From Chloroflexota bacterium (lineage in GTDB: Bacteria > Chloroflexota > Limnocylindria > Limnocylindrales > CSP1-4), in assembly GCA_025355255.1 (NCBI GenBank), contig JANYAA010000186.1:1-6042 (forward strand): a stretch of DNA of 6,042 nucleotides. The letters are read 5' to 3'. Below the pieces are notes generated by a model, which was not told the origin of the DNA, did not search any database, and saw only the letters and a list, made by a program, of their open reading frames with translations. Below, piece after piece: positions 1-6,042 of this stretch (position 1 is its first letter; each line of letters starts with the position of its first letter). Both the position numbers and the translations under genes were made by a program.

Positions 1-36
1 CGCCTACGCCTACGCCTACGCCTACGCCTACGCCGA
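1..36. repeat. Hexanucleotide tandem repeat (CGCCTA)n
   Basis: Five perfect CGCCTA units (1-30) are followed by one unit with a single change (CGCCGA, 31-36). The array begins at the window edge, so its true length is unknown. The unit is a multiple of three, so gain or loss of copies would lengthen or shorten a dipeptide repeat (Pro-Thr in the favoured frame) without a frameshift. Confidence 0.9.
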
Positions 37-83
37 CACCCGCCACGCCGTCCCCATCGGCAGCTGGCTCGTCCACTCCGTGA
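3..83 (+). CDS. C-terminal end of an unknown protein with Pro-Thr repeat tail (5' truncated by window edge)
   Basis: This frame is open from the left edge and stops at TGA 81-83. It would encode 26 residues: six Pro-Thr pairs followed by a Pro/Ala/Ser-rich end (PATPSPSAAGSSTP). Tails of this kind are typical of secreted or cell-surface proteins and lipoproteins in high-GC bacteria, so an exported upstream product is an inference. The stop overlaps the GTG start of the next gene by four bases (GTGA), a classic coupling arrangement and the main reason to prefer this frame. The other two plus frames are also open across the repeat, giving Arg-Leu or Ala-Tyr pairs. The Ala-Tyr frame runs straight into the exporter gene without a stop, so a longer exporter cannot be formally excluded. 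The function of the upstream protein cannot be judged from this fragment. Confidence 0.42.
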   Translation, partial: PTPTPTPTPTPTPATPSPSAAGSSTP

Positions 84-721
84 GTTTGGGCCTGCTCCTT
101 CGGGGGCTGGCCATCGGGTTTGCCGTCGCGGCGGCGCTGGGACCGGTTGGGCTGCTGGTCATCCGGCGGACGATCGATCGAGGCTTCGCCCACGGGTTTG
201 CATCAGGGCTCGGCGTCGCGTCTGCTGACGCGCCGTACGGCGCCATTGCCGCGTTCGGCCTCGCTGCGGTCACGCAGATGCTCGTCGGCATCGAGCGCCC
301 GCTTGCCGTCATCGGCGGTCTTGTGCTTGTGCTGCTGGCGCTGCGCGGCGTGCGCGGGATCCTCGCCGGATCCGGATCGGTCGCCCACGCGGACGGCGCA
401 GCCCGCCTCGACTCGCTGCGCGGCGCCTGGGTCTCGATGGTGGGGCTCACCCTGACGAACCCCGCCACCATCCTCTCGTTCACGGCGCTCTTTGCGAGCA
501 TCGGCGTGGGCACCGGCGGCCCCGTGGGAGCGGCCACGGTGACCGTCGGGGTGTTTGGTGGCTCCGCCGCGTGGTGGGCCATCCTGACCGGCGCCGTGGC
601 CGGGCTCCGCGCCCGCCTCACGCCCGGTGTCGTCCGCGGCCTCAACGTTGTGTCCGCGGCGATGATCGCCGTGTTTGGCCTCACCGCGATCGCGGTTGGC
701 GTGGTTGCGCCCGGCGCCTAG
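80..721 (+). CDS. LysE/RhtB-family amino-acid exporter-like membrane protein
   Basis: This 213-residue protein has the length and layout of the LysE superfamily, small inner-membrane exporters of amino acids or related solutes. Family signatures are visible: a GPVGLLVIRRTIDRG stretch after the first hydrophobic segment (residues 21-35), SGLGVASADAPYG (42-54), and TLTNPATILSF (124-134), where the Asn-Pro pair is typical. About six hydrophobic segments can be traced, near 7-25, 42-64, 69-90, 118-142, 148-172 and 189-210. The GTG start is chosen because it places the conserved first helix at the N-terminus and overlaps the upstream stop (GTGA). No convincing Shine-Dalgarno sequence precedes it, which fits translational coupling. 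The same frame is open to the window edge, so a longer product is possible but unlikely. The next gene starts three bases after the stop. The substrate cannot be read from the sequence. The family call is firm and the specificity is unknown. Confidence 0.87.
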   Translation: MSLGLLLRGLAIGFAVAAALGPVGLLVIRRTIDRGFAHGFASGLGVASADAPYGAIAAFGLAAVTQMLVGIERPLAVIGGLVLVLLALRGVRGILAGSGSVAHADGAARLDSLRGAWVSMVGLTLTNPATILSFTALFASIGVGTGGPVGAATVTVGVFGGSAAWWAILTGAVAGLRARLTPGVVRGLNVVSAAMIAVFGLTAIAVGVVAPGA

Positions 722-724
722 AAC

Positions 725-1402
725 GTGCGGGACCTGACGCTTCCGGACGCCGCCGTCTTTGACTGGGACGGCACCATCGTGGACACGCTGGGGATGATCT
801 ACCGCGCCAACGTGGTGGTGCTGGGCCGCCACGGCATTGCGCTGTCGCGCGACTGGTTCCGCGAGCGCTACACGCCTGACTGGCGCAAGGCTTACGCGGA
901 TCTTGGTGTCCCTGAGGCGCTCTGGGAGGAGTCGGCTCGCCACTGGTCCGAGGAGATGGGGCGGATGCGGCCGCGTGCGCTGCCCTGGGCGCGCGGCGGG
1001 CTGCGTCGCCTCCAGCGCCACGGCGTGCGGCTGGGCCTCGTGACGGCGTCTACTCGGGCGGTGGTGGAGCCGAACCTGGCGCGGCTCAACCTGACCGGGG
1101 TCTTTGAGACGGCGTGGTACGCGGACGACGTGGAATACGGGAAGCCGCACCCCGAGGGCCTGCTGCGGGCGCTCGACGTGCTGGGTGTCGCTGCGGCCAG
1201 AACGGTGTACGTGGGCGATACCGTGACGGACCTCGAGATGGCACGGGCCGCTGGGTCAGGGTTCGCCGCCGTTGGGGCAACGACAACGCCTGAATCCTTC
1301 CAGCGAGCCGGCGCCGATCATGTCTGGGCCGGGGTTGGGGCGTGGGTTGATGACCTGTTTGGGCCCATTGGACCGTCTCGCGGTGGGGCCGGCTCGGGCT
1401 AG
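725..1402 (+). CDS. HAD-superfamily hydrolase, phosphoglycolate-phosphatase-like
   Basis: This 225-residue soluble protein carries all four HAD motifs. Motif I is DWDGT, with nucleophile Asp13 and acid/base Asp15. Motif II is VTAS (residues 106-109). Motif III is Lys140 in GKPHPE. Motif IV is GDTVTDLEMA, with Asp165 and Asp169 as Mg2+ ligands. The segment between motifs I and II (about 20-90) is the expected size for a helical C1 cap as in the Gph/beta-phosphoglucomutase-like group. It therefore probably hydrolyses a small phosphorylated metabolite in the cytosol through a phospho-aspartate intermediate. The substrate is not determinable, and phosphoglycolate is only the default for this subgroup. 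GTG is the first start after the exporter stop, with a three-base gap and no good ribosome-binding site, suggesting translational coupling. The C-terminus ends in a Gly/Ser-rich tail (GPSRGGAGSG). The metal ATPase follows after nine bases. Confidence 0.88.
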   Translation: MRDLTLPDAAVFDWDGTIVDTLGMIYRANVVVLGRHGIALSRDWFRERYTPDWRKAYADLGVPEALWEESARHWSEEMGRMRPRALPWARGGLRRLQRHGVRLGLVTASTRAVVEPNLARLNLTGVFETAWYADDVEYGKPHPEGLLRALDVLGVAAARTVYVGDTVTDLEMARAAGSGFAAVGATTTPESFQRAGADHVWAGVGAWVDDLFGPIGPSRGGAGSG

Positions 1403-1411
1403 GATCGAGGG
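1401..1411 (+). promoter_or_regulatory. Ribosome-binding site of the metal ATPase gene
   Basis: AGGA at 1401-1404 lies seven bases before the ATG at 1412 and overlaps the TAG stop of the phosphatase (1400-1402). A second purine-rich block, GAGGG (1407-1411), directly abuts the ATG and is too close to be the main site. This is the clearest ribosome-binding site in the plus-strand cluster. It suggests the ATPase can be initiated independently as well as by coupling. Confidence 0.55.
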
Positions 1412-3766
1412 ATGCTTCGCCTGCTCGCCGCCGTCAACGCGCTCGTTGAGCGCATCCTTCTGCCCCTCAGCATCGCCGGGCTCGTCAGTGGCCTGGTGCT
1501 GGCCGCTTCGGGTCGTCATGATCTTGCGGGCATCGCCTGGGGCTCCCCGGCCGTCGTGATCGGGATCTGGCTGGCCGCGTCGATCGTGCGCGACCTGGTC
1601 CACCGTGAGGCCGGCGTTGACGTCATCGCCGTGATGGCGATCGGGGGCGCCCTCGCCTTTGGCGAGTACCTGACGGCAGCCGTGATCGGCGTCATGCTCG
1701 CCACCGGTGACGCGCTGGAGCGGTTTGCCCAGGGGCGCGCGCACCGCGAGCTCTCCGCGCTGGTCTCGCGAGCCCCGCGCATCGTCCACCGCCATGAGGA
1801 CGGCTCCATTGCAGACCGACCCGTGGTTGAGGTCAGGGTTGGCGACCGCCTCCTGGTCAAGCCCGGCGAGGTTGTCCCGGTTGACGGCTCCATCACGGGT
1901 GACCCAGCGGTGCTGGACGAATCGGCACTCACTGGCGAGTCGCGGCTCGCCAACAAGGGTGCAGGCGATCCGGTCAGTTCGGGAACCGTCAACGCTGGCG
2001 CTCCATTTGACTTGATCGCCACGGCCACGTCCGAGCACAGCACGTACGCCGGCATCGTCCGCCTCGTTGAGGAGGCCCAGTCGTCGAAGGCCCCGTTTGT
2101 GCGGCTGGCGGACCGCTACGCCTTGTTGTTCGTGCCGCTGACGCTCGTGCTCAGCGGGATTGCGTGGCTGACGTCCGGTGATCCCATCCGTGCGCTCGCA
2201 GTCCTTGTTGTCGCAACGCCGTGTCCGCTGCTGCTCGCCGCGCCCATCGCCATCGTCGCGGGCATCAGCCGCTGCGCAAAGCGCGGGATCATCGTCAAGG
2301 GCGGCGGGGCCATCGAGGCACTCGCGAGAGCCAAGGTGCTCCTGTTTGACAAGACGGGGACGCTCACTGCCGGCCGGCCCAACCTCGCGGACATCGTGGC
2401 GGCGCCCGGGTGGACGCCGGCGGACGTCATCCGCTTCGCCGCCTCGCTGGAGCAGGTCTCGCCGCATGTGCTGGCCGCCGCGATCGTCTCTGGCGCACGC
2501 ACCCGCAACGTTCCACTCGAGCTTCCTGAGCGAGCTGAAGAGGTGCCGGGATCCGGGATTTCCGGCAGCGTCGGCGGCGTTGATGTGCTTGTGGGGACAG
2601 CCGCCTTCGCTGGGCGCGGCGCGGAACTGCCCGCTTGGGCACGCGACGTGCGGCGGAGGGTCAACCTTGAGGGCGCCACCGCGGTCTACGTTGCAACCGA
2701 CGTGATGATTGGCGCCTTGGTCCTCGACGACCCTATTCGGCCGGAGACGCCGCGCGTCATCCGCTCGCTTCGCCGGGCCGGGGTGCGTCGCACGGTCATG
2801 GTTACTGGCGATCACGCGGGCGTGGCCGACATGGTGGGCGCGGCGATCGGCGTGGACGCCGTGCTCGCGGAGCGGACACCTGTGGACAAGGTGGACGCCG
2901 TGAACGAGGAAAAGGCGGAGGCCGGCGGGATCCTGATCATGGTGGGCGACGGCCTCAACGACGCCCCTGCGCTCGCGGCAGCCGACGTCGGCGTCGCCAT
3001 GGGCGCCCGCGGCGCCACAGCGAGTTCAGAGGCAGCCGATGTGGTGATCACCGTAGACCGGCTGGACAGGTTGCCCGAGGCAATCCGGATTGCGCACCGA
3101 GCCCGCTACATCGCCGTGCAGAGCGTCGTCGCCGGCATGGGCATGTCGCTGGTGGCCATGGTGGCCGCCACGGCTGGACTCCTGCCGCCGGTGGCCGGCG
3201 CGATGGTGCAAGAGGCGATCGACGTCATCGTCATCCTCAACGCGTTGCGCGCCCTTCGCGGTGGCCTGGAGAAGGCCCCGCACATCCCGGGCTGGAATGC
3301 GATTGGCGGCAAGCTACGGCACGAGCACCGCGGCTTGGGCAACTCCATCGCGCGGCTCAGACCGCTCGCCGACAGCCTCGGCTCGCTGCCAGCTGGCCAG
3401 GCGCGTGTGGAGCTGGAGTCGGTCCGGTCGTTCCTGGTCAGCGACTTGGTGCCGCACGAGGAGGTTGAGGACCGCGAGGTCTTCCCGCTTCTCGCTGCTG
3501 CCGTCGGCAATGACGACGTCACGGCAGGGCTGCACCGCACCCACACCGAGATCTTCCATCTGGTGCGCCTGACCGACCGTCTCGTCGGAGAGCTGCCGGA
3601 AGCTGGCCCGGGGCCTGAGGACCTCACGGACCTCCGGCGCGTGCTCTACGGGCTGGACGCCATCCTGCGCCTGCACATGGCGCAGGAGGAGGAGTTGTAC
3701 CTGTCGCTGGGCGACATGCCACAGGACATCCATGACACGACGCAGGTGGAGCGCTCAGCCGCCTGA
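1412..3766 (+). CDS. P1B-5-type heavy-metal ATPase with C-terminal hemerythrin-like domain
   Basis: This 784-residue ATP-driven metal exporter has a C-terminal di-iron-type domain. No N-terminal HMA or CxxC metal-binding domain is present and the protein begins at the first membrane segments. Hydrophobic segments lie near 13-32, 44-58, 70-98 (one or two helices), 237-254, 259-285, 567-590 and 594-614. P-type motifs in order are TGES (174-177, actuator), TPCP with Cys271 in the membrane metal site, DKTGT with phosphorylated Asp313, GSG (380-382, nucleotide site), TGD (465-467) and GDGLND (512-517). The usual N-domain His-Pro pair reads His352-Val353. The last membrane helix carries QEAID (600-604). 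TPCP, no N-terminal domain and a hemerythrin tail together define the P1B-5 subgroup, with Ni/Fe-linked members such as Sinorhizobium Nia. Residues 637-765 form four amphipathic helices with candidate iron ligands His639, His682, Glu686, His708/His711, His755 and Glu760. The start is supported by AGGA at 1401-1404. The transported metal is inferred, not shown. Confidence 0.92.
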   Translation: MLRLLAAVNALVERILLPLSIAGLVSGLVLAASGRHDLAGIAWGSPAVVIGIWLAASIVRDLVHREAGVDVIAVMAIGGALAFGEYLTAAVIGVMLATGDALERFAQGRAHRELSALVSRAPRIVHRHEDGSIADRPVVEVRVGDRLLVKPGEVVPVDGSITGDPAVLDESALTGESRLANKGAGDPVSSGTVNAGAPFDLIATATSEHSTYAGIVRLVEEAQSSKAPFVRLADRYALLFVPLTLVLSGIAWLTSGDPIRALAVLVVATPCPLLLAAPIAIVAGISRCAKRGIIVKGGGAIEALARAKVLLFDKTGTLTAGRPNLADIVAAPGWTPADVIRFAASLEQVSPHVLAAAIVSGARTRNVPLELPERAEEVPGSGISGSVGGVDVLVGTAAFAGRGAELPAWARDVRRRVNLEGATAVYVATDVMIGALVLDDPIRPETPRVIRSLRRAGVRRTVMVTGDHAGVADMVGAAIGVDAVLAERTPVDKVDAVNEEKAEAGGILIMVGDGLNDAPALAAADVGVAMGARGATASSEAADVVITVDRLDRLPEAIRIAHRARYIAVQSVVAGMGMSLVAMVAATAGLLPPVAGAMVQEAIDVIVILNALRALRGGLEKAPHIPGWNAIGGKLRHEHRGLGNSIARLRPLADSLGSLPAGQARVELESVRSFLVSDLVPHEEVEDREVFPLLAAAVGNDDVTAGLHRTHTEIFHLVRLTDRLVGELPEAGPGPEDLTDLRRVLYGLDAILRLHMAQEEELYLSLGDMPQDIHDTTQVERSAA
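3320..3706 (+). other. Hemerythrin-like (HHE) domain within the metal ATPase
   Basis: This segment (ATPase residues about 637-765) is the cytosolic tail after the last membrane helix. It reads as a four-helix bundle. RHEHR supplies His639 (and His637), PHEEVED supplies His682 and Glu686 in the H-x3-E pattern, LHRTH supplies His708 and His711, and LHMAQEEE supplies His755 and Glu760 in the H-x4-E/D pattern. Hemerythrins bind O2, or sense O2, redox state or iron, through a di-iron centre held by five His and two carboxylates, and a full set is available here. The third-helix pair is spaced i,i+3 rather than the classical i,i+4, so which His binds is uncertain. A regulatory role for transport is an inference from fusion. 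Confidence 0.85.
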
Positions 3767-3822
3767 CCCGCCTGGGGAGGCCCGCCTGGGGAGGCCCGCC
3801 TCAGGAGGCCCGCCTCAGGAGG
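3767..3822. repeat. Four-copy 14-bp tandem repeat between convergent genes (AABB)
   Basis: The array begins on the base after the ATPase stop codon. Copies at 3767-3780 and 3781-3794 read CCCGCCTGGGGAGG. Copies at 3795-3808 and 3809-3822 read CCCGCCTCAGGAGG. The variants differ only at unit positions 8-9 (GG versus CA). Each unit, with the first base of the next, has a short inverted repeat (GCCT/AGGC around a four-base loop), and the B type extends to five matching pairs in DNA. AGGC-CC-GCCT across unit junctions gives an alternative pairing. The fourth copy contains the stop codon and last codons of the minus-strand kinase. A bidirectional terminator or transcript-end structure is plausible from its position, but no T-tract follows on either strand. 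A simple sequence expansion is the alternative. Confidence 0.93.
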
Positions 3823-6042
3823 CGCGTGGTCGTCGATCGCCCGCTTCGTCGCCTTCGAGGAGGGCCGCGACGGCGGGGAGCACCGTCTCCCGTGTGTACG
3901 GCTTGGGCAGGAAGCCGTCCCACTCGCGGCCGATACCGCGGCGAAGGGCGTCCTCGTCCGAGTACCCCGATGTGCACAGGACGCGGATCTCGGGGCGCGT
4001 TGCACGAAGCGCCGCCGCCAGTTCGGCGCCCCCCATGCCTGGCATCACCAGGTCCGTGAAGAGCACGTCGATCCGGCCCTGGTGACCGCTGGCCAGCGCA
4101 ATGGCACCTGGCCCGTCCGGGGCCGACAGGACCTCGTAGCCGCCTGCGGTCAGGATGCGCTCTGCGATTGCGCGCAGCACGCCGACATCCTCGGCGACAA
4201 GGATGGTGCCGCTGCCGTGCCGCGGCGTCTCGGGCTGGACCAGCGTTGCGCGGTTAGCGGGGGTGGCGTGGGACATGGCGGGGAACGAGAGCCGGAATGT
4301 GGTGCCAAGTGCAGGGTCTGAGACCACGTCGATCCGCCCGCCCGACTGCTCTACAAACCCGTGGACCATCGTCAGCCCAAGACCCGCGCCCTCGCCTTCC
4401 GGCCGTGCAGTGAAGAACGGCTCGAACAGCCGGTCCGCCACCTCTTGCGGCATGCCGGTTCCCGTGTCGGAGATGCGCAGAACGACAGAGCCGGGACCTG
4501 ACGCGGCCGGCTGGTGCTCGGCAGCCAGCGTGATGGTGCCGCCTGCGGTCATCGTCTCCCGGGCGTTCACCGCAAGGTTGATGACCGCCCGCTCCAGCAT
4601 GCCGGGGTCCACGTGGATGCGCGGCAGACCCGGCCCCGGCTCCACCACGATGGCCACGTCATGGCCGACAAGCGGCCGCAGGATCCACTCCACGTTCTGC
4701 AGGAACTCACGCAGGTCCAGGACCCGCGGCCGCAGGATCGAGCGCCGCCCAACCGCGAGCAGCTGGCGGGTGAGCGCTTGTGCCCCGATAGCGGCGCGCT
4801 GGATCTCGTCCAGATCGGCACGGGCTGGGTTGTCGGCGGGCACCGTCTCGAACGCGAACTCGACGTGGCCCAGCATAGACGTCAGCAGGTTGTTGAAGTC
4901 GTGGGCAACGCCTCCGGCGAGCTGGCCGATGGCCTCCATGCGCGCAGAATGCGCGAGACGCGACTGTGTCTCGCGTTCGGGCCGGATGTCGCGGACCAGC
5001 AGCAGTTGGCCCGTGGGCTCGCCGTCGCCGTCACGCAGGAGCGTGATGCGCACGGCCATTGGGATGTCCGCACCGTCCGCCGTGCGGATGGCGATCTCGC
5101 CAATCCAGCGAGCAGACGCAAGGAGCGTCTCGCGTACATCGTCAAGCGGCACGCCTTTGGGCAGGCGGGGCAGATAGTCCGCCATCTCGGTACCGATGAC
5201 CTCGACAGGGCTCCGCCCGACGAGCTGTGCAAATGCCCGGTTGGCGTAGGTGATCCGGCCGGGCATGCTTGTCAGCACCATCGCGTCGGCCGCCTCATTG
5301 ACGGCCTGGACCAGCCGGCGGTGGTCATCCTCGAGCATGCGACGTGCTGTGATGTCGCGGATCAGCGCGCGAACCGTGCCGTCGGCAGCGCCGGACTGGC
5401 TGATCTCGATCCACGCGGTCGCATTTCCGCGGCCGATCCGGTATTCGGACAGGAGCGAGGCCCCGTTGGCGACCGCCTCAAGATCGGCAGCAACAAGGTC
5501 TTGCTGGGCCGGGACCACCAGATCAATCAGGGTGGCAGCGTCGAGACGCTCCGAATCAATGCCGAGGATCTCGCACGCGGCCGGGTTGGCAAACTCAAAG
5601 CGCCCGGCGCCGTCCAGAACCACAATCCCGTCGCAGGCCTGGGTGAGCACTCCGGCGAGGCGGGCTTCACCGGCCTCGGCCAACGCCTTGGCCTCGCGAA
5701 GCTGCGTCACGTCGGCCGCCGAGACCAGCACGCGGATCACCCGCCCGGTGCCGTCAACCTCGAGCGGCACGGACGCAGATGATACCCAGACGGTGCGTCG
5801 TCCCGGCCGCACGATGCCGAAGACGCTTGGCCCGACGGCCTTGCCGGTAGTGCGGACAGCGTCGGTCGCCAGGACGGGTTGGGTCGGCAGAGCGCTGTTC
5901 TCAGCTACCAGATACTGCGCCAGCGCATGGATGTCCAGGCCCAAGATGTTGATGCCTACACGCGCAAACAGCCCGAGGGCTACCGGATTGGCGGTCTCGA
6001 TGCGGTCATCAGGCCCAACGACGACCACGCCCTCGGCGAGCG
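3815..6042 (-). CDS. PAS-PAS-PAS hybrid sensor histidine kinase/response regulator (N-terminus beyond window)
   Basis: This minus-strand frame is open through the right edge (reading LAEG before the GTG at 6028-6026), inside a PAS domain, so the true start lies outside. Numbering from that GTG, 737 residues are visible. PAS1 is about 1-107, PAS2 124-228 and PAS3 235-348. The HisKA dimerisation helix has phospho-acceptor His376 in VAHDFNN. The ATPase domain has an N box around Asn488 (NARETM), G1 DTGTGMP (521-527), F box LFEPFFT (534-540) and G2 GEGAGLGL (545-552). The C-terminal receiver (about 608-725) has acidic Glu613/Asp614, phospho-acceptor Asp659 (FTDLVMP), Thr686 and Lys709 (PKP). The core resembles the NtrB/CckA-like HDFNN kinases. 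No membrane segment is visible, so the visible part is cytosolic. The signal and output partner are unknown, and no separate response regulator is nearby. Its TGA stop (3815-3817) falls inside the 14-bp repeat, convergent with the ATPase gene. Confidence 0.93.
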   Translation of the reverse strand, partial: LAEGVVVVGPDDRIETANPVALGLFARVGINILGLDIHALAQYLVAENSALPTQPVLATDAVRTTGKAVGPSVFGIVRPGRRTVWVSSASVPLEVDGTGRVIRVLVSAADVTQLREAKALAEAGEARLAGVLTQACDGIVVLDGAGRFEFANPAACEILGIDSERLDAATLIDLVVPAQQDLVAADLEAVANGASLLSEYRIGRGNATAWIEISQSGAADGTVRALIRDITARRMLEDDHRRLVQAVNEAADAMVLTSMPGRITYANRAFAQLVGRSPVEVIGTEMADYLPRLPKGVPLDDVRETLLASARWIGEIAIRTADGADIPMAVRITLLRDGDGEPTGQLLLVRDIRPERETQSRLAHSARMEAIGQLAGGVAHDFNNLLTSMLGHVEFAFETVPADNPARADLDEIQRAAIGAQALTRQLLAVGRRSILRPRVLDLREFLQNVEWILRPLVGHDVAIVVEPGPGLPRIHVDPGMLERAVINLAVNARETMTAGGTITLAAEHQPAASGPGSVVLRISDTGTGMPQEVADRLFEPFFTARPEGEGAGLGLTMVHGFVEQSGGRIDVVSDPALGTTFRLSFPAMSHATPANRATLVQPETPRHGSGTILVAEDVGVLRAIAERILTAGGYEVLSAPDGPGAIALASGHQGRIDVLFTDLVMPGMGGAELAAALRATRPEIRVLCTSGYSDEDALRRGIGREWDGFLPKPYTRETVLPAVAALLEGDEAGDRRPRAS

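Noticed and set aside
203..1150. Minus-strand open frame (315 codons) opposite the exporter and phosphatase.
   Set aside because: It spans the junction of two well-supported plus-strand genes and is Arg/His/Gly-rich without motifs, so it is a composition artefact.
1412..1712. N-terminal heavy-metal-binding (HMA or His-rich) domain on the ATPase.
   Set aside because: The residues from Met1 run straight into membrane segments and contain no CxxC or His cluster. This absence is expected for P1B-5 and is not a truncation.
1256..2815. Long minus-strand open frame (519 codons) opposite the phosphatase end and the ATPase.
   Set aside because: It is antisense to a gene with all P-type ATPase motifs. 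The translation is rich in Arg, Gly, His and Asp, has no recognisable domain, and is typical of shadow frames in GC-rich DNA.
3767..3822. CRISPR array or rho-independent terminator at the 14-bp repeat.
   Set aside because: The repeats are directly adjacent with no spacers and are too short for CRISPR. No T-tract follows the hairpins on either strand, so a standard intrinsic terminator is not supported, although a role at transcript ends stays possible.
4514..5782. Long plus-strand open frame (422 codons) opposite the sensor kinase.
   Set aside because: The minus strand encodes clear PAS, HisKA and ATPase motifs over the same bases. The plus-strand translation looks low-complexity and has no domain signature.
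3815..6028. GTG at 6028-6026 as the true start of the kinase.
   Set aside because: The frame continues upstream to the edge with residues (LAEG) that fit the normal beginning of a PAS domain, so the gene most likely starts outside the window.

Overview
The window is GC-rich and densely coding, with GTG starts at two of the three complete genes. It looks like chromosomal DNA of a high-GC bacterium. Chloroflexota or Actinomycetota fits best, because a proline-threonine repeat tail, a hemerythrin-tailed P1B-5 ATPase and a multi-PAS hybrid kinase are all at home there. This assignment is an inference from composition and protein style, not a measurement. No rRNA, tRNA, CRISPR array, insertion sequence or phage gene is visible, and no stretch longer than 300 bases lacks a gene.

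The left two thirds (about 1-3766) is a compact plus-strand cluster. The end of an unknown protein with a Pro-Thr repeat tail (3-83) overlaps by four bases (GTGA) a LysE/RhtB-type exporter (80-721). Three bases later comes a HAD-superfamily phosphatase (725-1402). Nine bases after that is a P1B-type metal ATPase (1412-3766). The spacing suggests one co-transcribed, translationally coupled unit whose promoter lies left of the window.

The most distinctive gene is the ATPase. It has no N-terminal metal-binding domain, carries TPCP in the membrane motif, and ends in a hemerythrin-like HHE domain of about 130 residues. Together these features identify the P1B-5 subgroup, whose characterised relatives have been linked to nickel and iron transport.

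The right third (3815-6042, minus strand) is a convergent, window-truncated hybrid sensor histidine kinase with three PAS domains, an NtrB-like kinase core and a C-terminal receiver. The 48-base gap between the two convergent stop codons consists entirely of a 14-bp tandem repeat: four exact-length copies in an AABB pattern of two variants. The last copy supplies the kinase stop codon.

The functional link between the plus-strand genes is plausible: two membrane exporters, one with a probable di-iron O2/redox or metal-sensing tail, plus a small phosphatase. It is not proven by the sequence. I see no clear evidence of a wholly new system. The ATPase-hemerythrin fusion and the convergent repeat are the two best items to follow up.
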